Positions 8,352 to 17,800 of a DNA stretch of 34,828 nucleotides are shown piece after piece. The notes below the pieces were generated by a model. That model was given only the letters and a program-made list of their open reading frames with translations. It did no database searches and was not told the DNA's origin. Position numbers and translations under genes: made by a program. Every line of letters starts with the position of its first letter. Within the stretch, counting starts at the first letter, position 1. This stretch comes from Candidatus Barnesiella excrementavium (GTDB lineage Bacteria; Bacteroidota; Bacteroidia; Bacteroidales; Barnesiellaceae), in the NCBI GenBank assembly GCA_019115485.1, contig DXDM01000044.1:1-34828 (forward strand). Reading direction: 5' to 3'.

Positions 8352-9461
8352 ATGTGGACGAAGATCAGACAACAGATATACAGAGGGCTTCTCGTTTGTG
8401 TCGCAGCCGGGTGTCTGACGGCTTGCGATCGGACCATTCATGAGTATCCCCGGTCGACCGACATGTTGGTGCTGGTCGAACTGAATGCCGACCGCACTCC
8501 GCCCGTATATTACAAGGGGTTGAACTATAATGAGAAGGGGGAATATTTCGAGGAGGAGCTGACTCCCGAGCCCTCGCGGGCTTATGTCCCCGACGAGCGG
8601 TTGTGCTCCCGGTTTATTGTCGAACTGTATCAGGTACCGTCGCCCGATGCCTCGGTCGAAAAGGGAAGCCTGTGCGAACGTCGTGAAATTGTGGTCGACC
8701 GCCTGGCACAACCCCCACAGGACACCCTCGACTTCCATGTGACAGAGGGCCATTACAAAGTGTTGGCGTGGGGCGACTATACCCCCGAGGCCCGGGTGGG
8801 CGACTGGCATTTCGATACTCATCGGTTGAACGCGGTGAAGGAGAATGTCGACCAGACACTGCAAGTCAATCACCACAAGAATTCGGCGGCCGGGAGTTGT
8901 GATTTCTCAATCTCTTCGACGCGCTATGGATATGAGGTATCGGTAGGCGATTCGGGAAGTATCGCTTCGGTCACTCCGGCCGGGGCCCCCCTTGTCACGG
9001 TTCACATGGAGCGCCCTTCGGGGCGATTCCGCTTGTGGGCGACCGATTTGCAGGAGTTTTCCAGGAAGAGGTCGCTGTCGGTAAACGATTTGCAGGTGAA
9101 GATTGTTTATAAACAATATGTGAGTGTAGGGTATAACGTAGAGACGGCAACCCTCAACGACTTCATGGAGTCGCGCGACATGGATATGGCACCGGTGACG
9201 GTGGCCGACGACGGTTCACTGTTGCTGGCCTACGACTATGTGCTTACCGACGACGGACGGGAAGACCATGTGCTCATCGATGTGTTTGTCTATGACAGTG
9301 ACGGTCATGAGATTAACCACTACCAGAATGTCGATGTACCGCTTTACCGTAATCGGGAGACTGTCCTGAGGGGGCCGTTTCTGACCCAGAGTGTAGGCAG
9401 CGGCGACATCGGTATCGACGATGGCTTTGACAATGAAATTGTCGTGGTGATACCCGATTGA
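8352..9461 (+). CDS. FimB/Mfa2-family fimbrial anchor lipoprotein
   Basis: This 369-residue lipoprotein resembles the Mfa2/FimB family (PF08842), whose members anchor fimbriae in the outer membrane and limit their length. The N-terminus has a signal peptide with lipobox LTAC, so the mature protein starts at a lipidated cysteine. Downstream are two beta-rich halves. Characteristic segments are YKVLAWGDY, LNDFMESRDMD and VYDSDGHEINHYQNVDVPLYRNRETVLRG, the last being typical of the second transthyretin-like domain of this family. An in-frame GTG at 8340 overlaps the stop of the DUF3575 gene; ATG at 8352 is the better start. It is the middle gene of a three-gene fimbrial cluster and is followed after 39 bp by a fimbrial subunit gene. 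Confidence 0.8.
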   Translation: MWTKIRQQIYRGLLVCVAAGCLTACDRTIHEYPRSTDMLVLVELNADRTPPVYYKGLNYNEKGEYFEEELTPEPSRAYVPDERLCSRFIVELYQVPSPDASVEKGSLCERREIVVDRLAQPPQDTLDFHVTEGHYKVLAWGDYTPEARVGDWHFDTHRLNAVKENVDQTLQVNHHKNSAAGSCDFSISSTRYGYEVSVGDSGSIASVTPAGAPLVTVHMERPSGRFRLWATDLQEFSRKRSLSVNDLQVKIVYKQYVSVGYNVETATLNDFMESRDMDMAPVTVADDGSLLLAYDYVLTDDGREDHVLIDVFVYDSDGHEINHYQNVDVPLYRNRETVLRGPFLTQSVGSGDIGIDDGFDNEIVVVIPD

Positions 9462-9500
9462 AACCGGATATATAGTTAATTATTTATATGGAAATTCGTT

Positions 9501-11516
9501 ATGAATAAGAATTGTTATCTGATGGGAATAGCGTTGCTGGGACTGGCAACCGGCTGTTCCGAAGTGATGGACGAGCCCGGATTGAATCCGCATGGCGATG
9601 TGATAAGCCTGCGTTTCGAGGCTCCCGAGGCTCTGCAAGTGACGCGCTCCATGCCGGGGACAAACAGTGCGCATGGGGGACTGACAAATGTGGATTGGAG
9701 TAAATATGACCTCCGTTATCAAGTGGCGGTCTACACCGAAGACGGCTCGACACTGTTGGTCGCACCTCAGGTTCAGACGGTCGACACCTATGGCCCGGTG
9801 GCTTTTGAGTTCCGGCTCACTCCCAACAATACCTACAAGTTTGTGGCTTGGGCCGACTATGTGCGGCAAGGCGAAACGGCCGACCTCCACTACAACACCG
9901 CCGATTTCACTCGTATCGCAATACAAGATGCCCCGGAGGCTCAGTTGAACGACGAGAGTCGCGATGCCTACTTCTTCTCCAAGAATATTGCGGTGTCGCA
10001 GACCTTCGGGGAGACCATGACGCTGAAACGCCCCTTTGCCAAACTGCGGGTGGTGACGACCGATTGGGGCTCGGAGGGTATGACGATGCCCGATAACTTC
10101 AAGGTGGCTTATCACGATTGTACCCGGTTTGCCGAGTTGAATGCCGTTACCGGCGAAGCTGCGGGCAGTGCCGATGCCGACGCCGCCACCCTCTACACGG
10201 CGGCTCTGGCACAGGACGAGGCGGGCGACAAACTCTATGAAGGGGGCTACGACGCTACCGCCGGCAACCGCACCCTGCTCGTCGATTACCTCATTGCCGG
10301 TGATGCCCAGCAGGCTGTCCACTTCAATGTAGCGATGCTCAAAGGCGATGCTCCCATCGTGGAGAAGGATTTCACGACCAATATCCCCATACAGCGCAAC
10401 TACCTCACCACGGTTCTGGGTAACCTGCTTACCGTAGGCGGCAGTGTGACCATCGACATCGACGAGGGCTTTGTCAACGGGTGGATAGACGGGCAGGAGT
10501 GGTGGAGCGCTTCGCCGGTCACCCCGGTAGAACCGGCCTGTGAAGAGAGCCGAAACGCCAGCGGTCAGGCGGTGCGGACCTATCGCATCTACACGCGTGA
10601 GGAGTTTGCCTGGTTGCCCGACCACATCTACGATATGGTTACCGAGACCTATACCGACGACCAGGGGGCCGAGCAACGGAAAACCGCGGTAACCACCATT
10701 CTCATCGAGAACGATATCGACATGAGCGGCGTGGACTGGAAGCCCATCTATACGACCGGCGAAAACACCTATACGGTCGACGGGCAGGGCCATGTGCTGC
10801 GTAACTTCTCGATGAACGGGCAGTTCGGTGCCGTGTATGAATACAACCTGGGTCCCTTCGTATTGGGTACCTACCATGCCTATACCGGTGTGTGGGGAAA
10901 ATTCGAAGGAGTGATGAAGAACCTGACCTTCGAGAACATCATCATTAACGGTTTGGCCAACAGCGAGGTCGATGTCGACGTCGAAGGCAACCCCATCGAC
11001 CACAGTCAGGAGTATGCCTATTTTGCCGGTTGTATCGGATACACCGGAGCCAATTACAGCACGGTGGTCAATATCGAGAATGTGCAGGCCCGTCACGTGC
11101 GCATCAGGGCCTCTGCCGGTTTGCAGACCCAAAACGTGGGCGGTCTCATCGGCTGGATTGGCGTGGGCGGTGGCAGCACCTGGCTGAAAGATTGTTCGGT
11201 CGACGATATTCTGATAACCGGTTATCAGGCCGGAGGACTGGTCGGTCAGGTGGTTGGCGGCCGCGGTGTAGCCTTTACCCGGTGCAGCGCCGAGAATGTG
11301 ACCTTGCGCATGCGAGGATTCGCCAGTACGGGCATTTCGGGCTTCATTGGTCAGTTCAACGACGGTGCCGGCTCCAAAATCGAGCAGTGCATCTACCCGA
11401 CGAATGTGCGCTACCTCGACGATGAGACGGGGCTTCCCGACGAGAGCTACGAACCCGACAGCCCCTACTACGGCTATTGCAGCTACGGCAAGGATACGCC
11501 GGCCATCGTCGAGTAA
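9501..11516 (+). CDS. Fimbrial subunit lipoprotein, DUF6562-type
   Basis: This 671-residue protein is predicted to be a lipoprotein (signal peptide with lipobox ATGC) and looks like a fimbrial structural or tip subunit. Residues about 30-320 resemble the DUF6562 domain seen in type V fimbrial proteins, with LRYQVAVYTEDG, YKFVAWADYV, DAYFFSKNIAVSQ and LKRPFAKLRVVTTDW. The segment RNYLTTVLGNLLT is typical of the end of this domain, where the donor strand region begins. The C-terminal half contains repeated glycine-rich units (GCIGYTGANYS, NVGGLIGWIG, AGGLVGQVVGG, ISGFIGQFNDG) that resemble GLUG-type beta-helix repeats and may form an adhesive tip. The DUF3575 and Mfa2-type genes lie just upstream, so the three form one export and assembly unit. 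Family placement is by pattern, not by search. Confidence 0.75.
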   Translation: MNKNCYLMGIALLGLATGCSEVMDEPGLNPHGDVISLRFEAPEALQVTRSMPGTNSAHGGLTNVDWSKYDLRYQVAVYTEDGSTLLVAPQVQTVDTYGPVAFEFRLTPNNTYKFVAWADYVRQGETADLHYNTADFTRIAIQDAPEAQLNDESRDAYFFSKNIAVSQTFGETMTLKRPFAKLRVVTTDWGSEGMTMPDNFKVAYHDCTRFAELNAVTGEAAGSADADAATLYTAALAQDEAGDKLYEGGYDATAGNRTLLVDYLIAGDAQQAVHFNVAMLKGDAPIVEKDFTTNIPIQRNYLTTVLGNLLTVGGSVTIDIDEGFVNGWIDGQEWWSASPVTPVEPACEESRNASGQAVRTYRIYTREEFAWLPDHIYDMVTETYTDDQGAEQRKTAVTTILIENDIDMSGVDWKPIYTTGENTYTVDGQGHVLRNFSMNGQFGAVYEYNLGPFVLGTYHAYTGVWGKFEGVMKNLTFENIIINGLANSEVDVDVEGNPIDHSQEYAYFAGCIGYTGANYSTVVNIENVQARHVRIRASAGLQTQNVGGLIGWIGVGGGSTWLKDCSVDDILITGYQAGGLVGQVVGGRGVAFTRCSAENVTLRMRGFASTGISGFIGQFNDGAGSKIEQCIYPTNVRYLDDETGLPDESYEPDSPYYGYCSYGKDTPAIVE

Positions 11517-11599
11517 ATGTGAGGACTCCCGGATAAAACCCTGTCAAAATTCGGATTTCAGGGGAGGCGAATTGATAGTCTGAAATTCAACGGCAACAA

Positions 11600-11645
11600 A
11601 AAGAGCCTTATCATGCTCCATGGCGGGGTAGTGATAAGGCTCTTT
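11600..11645 (+). terminator. Strong hairpin, probable terminator after the fimbrial cluster
   Basis: AAAGAGCCTTATCA at 11600-11613 pairs perfectly with TGATAAGGCTCTTT at 11632-11645, a 14-bp stem with an 18-nt loop. The plus-strand tail has only a short T run inside the stem. The minus-strand side has TTTTT, so the hairpin could work in both directions. Confidence 0.6.
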
Positions 11646-11699
11646 GGTGTTTACCCCTTTGGGTAAAACGCTTGTGCGGGATTGTGCTTGCATGGAATA

Positions 11700-11779
11700 T
11701 TTTGACGCATTGACGTTTTTTTTGATGTATTGACGTTCCTTTTTTGATAGATTGACACCCTCTTTTTGATAGATTGGCG
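11700..11779 (+). repeat. Four direct repeats with two-helical-turn spacing
   Basis: The 16-bp units TTTTGACGCATTGACG (11700), TTTTGATGTATTGACG (11720), TTTTGATAGATTGACA (11742) and TTTTGATAGATTGGCG (11764) lie 20, 22 and 22 bp apart. Each unit is itself two TTGA-type half-sites 8 bp apart. All lie 60-140 bp before the start of the giant gene, on one face of the helix, as expected of binding sites for a cooperatively acting regulator. Confidence 0.65.
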
Positions 11780-11838
11780 CAAGTTCAAATGGATTTTAGG
11801 ATAATTTCGTCAAAAAGATATTAATAAAAATTAAACTT

Positions 11839-14800
11839 ATGAGGGCGAGACTACTTTGTATTTTTATGCTGGTGCTGAGTGTAGCGCAGGCACGTGTCGT
11901 GACTTTTATTCCGGAATCGGCAGCTGGAATGAATGGCACGTTTACTATCAAGCTTGATGATTTGGTTGTGATGGAGGTATCGGACGGAACTTGTTCTTCC
12001 GATATGCTTACCCTGCGCAACAACGGGGCCACACTCTCTTTTTCGTTGAACGACCCCACTTGGTCGGAGGTCATTACGAACATACACATTATCGTGGTAA
12101 GCGGCGATCCGGCCAACCGCATCAGCGGGAGCGGATATGTAGCCTCGGGCGAGACCGGCACCTGGACCGGCAATGAGATGGGAGTGACCCTCACCAACAA
12201 TGCGACGGACTGGGTAGGCATCAGTAAGATCGTGGTGTGTACCAACGGTTCGGTCTGGGAAGATAGCGGAGGCGATGGCGGAGACCAGCCGCTTGGCGAT
12301 GAGGGAACGTATGTGTTTGATTGCAGCGGAACGATCGATGGTACCGATTCGCTGGTGGTCGATACCCAGATAGCCACCTTTATCCAGCACAAAGGCGATG
12401 GATCGGACGAGCCGACCTATACCAACCCGTGGCGCGTATATGCCGATAACACGGTGACGATACGCATGAAGGAAGACTATGTGCTGCAAGGCGTGAGAAT
12501 CAAATTGGCGAGCGGCTATGGCGCCCCCAAACTCGAATATTCGGAGGAGGTTACCGAATCATATGCCGACGGGTATAAAACCATTTCGGACCTTCCCCAG
12601 AACTTGAAAAGTTTTACCATGACCAACATGGGCTCTCAGACCCGCTGGCAGCAGATAGAGATTGCCTATGGCAAGTGGAATGACAATATAGTGGTTAAGG
12701 TGCCGCGGTCGATTGATTTCGGCACTTTCACCACAGGCAACATAAACACTCACTACGTTCCCGTGCTTGCGTGGAAAGCCACGACGATTACGGGAGTGAG
12801 CATCTCCAAACCGTTCTCCGTGACCGACTTTACCGCGCCTGTTTCGTTGGAAGAGAACGAGATTTACTCCTTGCCGCTGAGTGTATTTTCGCAAACAAAA
12901 GATACTTTTACCGACACCTTGCGTATTACCTTCCCCGATACCGTTTGTAAGGTGGCGGTAAAGGCTACGATTGTCGATGGTATGTTTGGTGCATCTGACG
13001 GGGCTTTCCCCACGACTTTGGGGTATCTCTACGATGCGAATGGTGACGGGCACATGGAGTATTTCCGGGGGGCATATCCCAACGTGGAGCAATACTCGTA
13101 CGACGGATCGCTCCTGTCATCGGTCTACACGGGAAATTATCTTTTTTCGCTCGACGACATGGACGGTGATGGCAAGCTCGAAATCGTGTGCAGCCAGAGC
13201 AATGATGGGGATAATCCGGGTAGCGTCTCGATTCACGGGCTCGACGGCCGGTTGCGCACCTCCTTCCCCGTAAGCCTGGACGGCGGCACCTACACCGTCA
13301 TGCTCGATGCCAACAGCGACGGGCGTCCCGACTTCTATTTCGAAGACTATGACAACGACCGTCATCTTATCTATTATCAGCAGCCCGACGGCTCGTTCGT
13401 GTGCAAGGAGATACGGGTACTCGACGACCCGAGCGAGATTGAAAATGCCATGTTTGCCCAGTATGGAGCCAATGCCACGGTAACGAAACCGGTCAATTTC
13501 AGCGGTGTGTCGCTGGCCAAGAAGCCTCCCGTGCGGCGGCAGAAAGGTTCGGTAGCTGCCAGTGAGGTTGTCCGCAAGACCCGCTCGGCCGAGCTCTTCT
13601 ATGGCAATACCTCGCCCACGGCGGTCGATGTGAACCTGGACGGATATCCCGACCTGTTGAACCTCAACAACGGGAATGCTCTGCTCAGTATCGGCGACGG
13701 CACCTATTATTACGGGTCGTTCGAGGGGCAGACCACGGTGCAGGACCTCAACGGCGACGGTATGCCCGACTTCGTGCTCTACGACGAGGAGAACCGTACG
13801 GTGATGCTGTTCCTTTACGAAGGGAACAACAGTTTCAAGAGCCAGGTGCTGATGCAGAATTTCAACATTACGGGCATCTACACCTTCGACTTTGACCACG
13901 ATGGCGATGTGGATATTCTGCTGCCTTTCGACTATACGGAGTCTTCGCAGTATGCCTACTTCGTCTTCTTCGAGAACCAGGGCAACAACGAGTTCAAGAA
14001 GCGGGAACGCTCGTTCGACTACGGTCGTGCGCTTAGTTTCATCGGCGGAGGCGATGTGGATAACGACGGGCGTTTCGAGGTGGTGGCGCGCGAGGAGAAG
14101 AACATCTTCCTCATCGACTGTGCGACGAATTTTGAGATTGGAGCCGAGTCGGGAGTCATTGCTACGGTACCCGACCCGAAGAGCTATCAGTATGAAGGGG
14201 ATTACCTGTTTAATTTCGGCGATTTTGACAACGACGGACGAACCGAATGGTGGGGCGGCGTGAACTTCGAGACCGGCTGGTCCCTCGCTACACCCTACAG
14301 CGTTCGCGAGTCGGGCCGGTTCGACTCCGACAAGCTCAACACGGCTCCCCAAAAGATGACCTCTCCGTCCTATGTATACGATGCGGCCATCGATATGCTG
14401 CGCGTCGAATGGGCGGCAGGCAGCGATGCCGAAAATTCGGCCTGCGACCTGAGCTACGCCTTGCGAATCGGCAGTGAGCCGGGCAAGGGCGATGTGTGGT
14501 ATGCCTACGCCGATGCCGACGGCCGCCGTCTGCGCCCCGGTCAGGGTAATGCCGGTTACAATACCTATGCCCTTGTCTCTACGGCAGGTTGGGCGAAGGG
14601 TACCTATTACCTGGCCGTGCAGGCTGTCGATGCCAACGGGTTGGGCGGAGCCTGGTCGGACGAGGTGACCTTCGACTACTCGGGGCTCTCCGCCTCGTTC
14701 CAAGCCTCGGCCAATCAGATGTATGTGACGGACACGCTTTCCCTTTTCACCGTGGCCGACTACAATGCTTCCAGCACCTATACCTGGGATCTTGGTGAGG

Positions 14801-17800
14801 GCGGCCGTGAGGTGAGCCGCGAAGGCAACCGCTGGCAGGTGGTATACGACCAGGCCGGCCGCAAGACTGTCAGCCTCTCGGTGACCGATGCCGACGGCCT
14901 GATGGCCAACAGCGAAGAGGTATCGTTCGAGGTCTATCCCCTGCGCTGGGTAGCCGACTCCATACCCGATCCCGGAGATTACTGGAGCTATTCGACCTAT
15001 TCCTCTGCGGGGCGTTATTTCGACATCGACATGAACGGCTCGCTCGATGTGGTGGGTACTGCGGTAATCAATTCGGAACAGTCGCTGACGGGTGTCTTCT
15101 CCAACGAAGAGAACAACAACCGTTTCAAGAAGGTGGGGCGTACCTATAACTCCGACCTCAATCCCGATCTGGAACGAATCATACCCATAGACTTCAACAT
15201 GGACGGTATCCCCGATTTCATGGGGAATACCAACAAGGGCAACCTGTTCATCAACGAGGGTAGTTTCGATTTCACCTATTCTACCGAGACCTATACGGTG
15301 CCCCCGGAACAAGACACGTATGACCCCCAGATTACCGAATATGATTTGCACGATATATACAGCCGTTTTGACTTCGACAACGATGGCTATCTCGATGTAG
15401 CCTATGGCGGATTCCACTATCTTCGGATAGGTATCAACCGGGGCGACAACCTCAGTTTTGACCGGCAAACCCTTCCCGACCCCGATTCCGATGATAATAT
15501 CATATGGAGCATGGGGCAATGGATCGATTTCAATCGTGACGGGTATATGGATTTCTGGTATCGTGAGGCCGATGATGTTCAGAGGGTTACATGGCGTTTT
15601 ATTGTCTATCTGAACAATGGCGACGGCACATTCGAGCGGAAACAGGTATATGAGACCCCATATTGGGACTCCGACTTCTCTCCCTTCTTCTTCGACTTGA
15701 ACAACGATGGCTGGCAGGATATCATATGGAGCGTTATGCCCGACTACGACGGGGGCGTGTTGGAAACGGGCAGCACCCATATCGTATTGGGCGATGCCTC
15801 GATGTCTTATGTAGGTAAGGAGGAGATAGTCCTCGACGGATACGCATTCAACGGAGAGTTTTTCTGTTATGGCTGCGGTCACGAAAGCCGACGCCTGTAT
15901 GACGTCGACAACAACGGGTGGCTCGACCTGCCGGTGATGGTGGCCGACGGTTTCAGAACAAGTGCAAGTGGCTACGTGTCCTTGCAGACGGCCACGGGTC
16001 TGCTTTATCTCTACCCCGATTGGGAAATCGTGTTTGAAAAGGGGGCTGAATCGCCTGTCGATGAAATGCCCTTTGCCGACCTGAACGGCGACGGCCTGCC
16101 CGATGGAAACGAGATGATCATGGCAACCAAACATACGAACACGGCCCCCGAGGCCCCGAAGAGTGTAAGTGCCGTGCAGACCGAAGAGGGCGTGCTGCTG
16201 CAATGGGACGATGCTCGCGATGCCGAGACTCCGGCCGTACACTTGCGCTACAACGTGAGCTTGAAGCGCAAGGGGGCAACGGGCGAGAACAGTTATGTGA
16301 TTTCGCCCATGAACGGCGGCAGCGATTTGGCGGCAGCCATACCGGGCTATCGCGGCTATCGCACCTGCACCCGCATGGTGGTACCTACCCGACGGTTTGA
16401 GGTGGGGCAGGAGTATGAATTGAAGGTACAGGCCATCGACCTGTGGAATGCACACTCGCCCTTCTCCGAGACCTTCACCTTCCGCATGGAGAGCCAGGTG
16501 AGCATCGACGCTCCGGCCGAGACCTGCACCGAGCGTGTCGTGACCGTGACCTACCAGGGTACCGAAAGCGGTACGCCGCAGTGGTCGGCGGGAGACGGCG
16601 GCGAGTTGCTCGAAACCGATGGCAATTCGGTGGATATGACGTGGAGCACGTCGGGTGTGAAAACCATCACGGTGACCGTGGGTGGCATCACCTCGGAGCG
16701 GAGTATCAAGGTGAATGAGTCGCCCGATTTGTCGGTTGATTTCCCCGAGGCGATATTAATCAACTCCCAACTCTATTTCAACTTGCCCGACTTGTTCGGT
16801 GACCCGAGTAAACGTACCTATTTGCGCGGTTCGTTCTACCGAGACGGACAAGAAGACCTGCCCATGGGCAGTTATACCAAAGATAGCGACCCGATAGCTT
16901 ACACCGAGGGAACCTTCGCTTTGGCCCAAAAGACGGGAGAGACCGAAGCCCGTCTGGTATTGCTGGAAGCCGGTCGGTACTGGATCGATGTGTGCTACGA
17001 CGATCCCGTGTGCGGGGAGATGAGCGAACGGTTCTGGTTCGATGTGGTCGATGTGCAACCCGAAATCGCCATCGTAGGTGTCGATGGCGGCAAGAATGTG
17101 ATACAGTGGAATGTAGAGGCGGCACAGGCTTCGGGTGTCGACTTTGAAACGGTGCGCATCTACAAGGAGACCGGCTCGACCAACAACTTTGTGAAGATTG
17201 GCGAGGCCGCACTGACGGACGGCCGCTATGTGGACCTGACCTCCGATCCTACGGTGCGCAAGAGCCGTTATACCATCGACATGTCTACCGCCGACGGCAT
17301 GACCTCGGGACGCAGTGAGGTTCACGGCAGCGTGCATATCATGCTGAACCAGGGTGTTACGTCCAACAGTGTCAACATCGTGTGGACGGCCTACGAGGGA
17401 GGTGTCGTTGACCAATACACCATCTTGCGCGGTACGTCGCCCGATGCACTCGAAGTGTTGACCACGGCTTCGGGTTACGAAACCAGTTACACCGACCAGA
17501 CAAAACCCGAGGGTGATGTCTATTACGCCTTGCAGTATTCCAACCTCTACGGCAATACGTGGAGCCGGAGTGAGATAGCTAAGAATTTCCATCGTGCCGT
17601 CCAGGAGCAATCGGCGTTTGAGGGCCGTTCGAATGTGGTAAATGCCAATCAATCGGCAGTGATTTCCCTGGCTGAATCGCTTCATGTGATGGTGGTGGAA
17701 GCCAATGACGCTCTTACGCCCGAACAGAAGGCTGTCCATCTGTATGCCGAGGTGTTGCCGGCTACCGCTACCTACAAGCGGGTGAACTGGCAGGTGCTGT

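Larger units (their letters stand above)
11517..11838 (+). other. 322-bp regulatory gap between fimbrial cluster and giant surface-protein gene
   Basis: No gene is visible here. From left to right it holds a strong hairpin (11600-11645), a second small hairpin TTTACCC-cttt-GGGTAAA (11650-11667), four direct repeats (11700-11779), and an AT-rich stretch. TAATTTCG at 11802-11809 there is one mismatch from the TAnnTTTG element. The layout suggests termination of the fimbrial transcript followed by a separately controlled promoter. Confidence 0.6.

Noticed and set aside
11700..11779. CRISPR array
   Set aside because: The repeats are only 16 bp with 4-6 bp between them, are imperfect and number four; no cas gene is near.
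13117..16455. A 1112-codon open frame on the minus strand inside the giant gene
   Set aside because: It is antisense to repeated GAC/GGC-rich FG-GAP codons, which rarely give stops in that frame. No recognisable protein features or start signals were seen.
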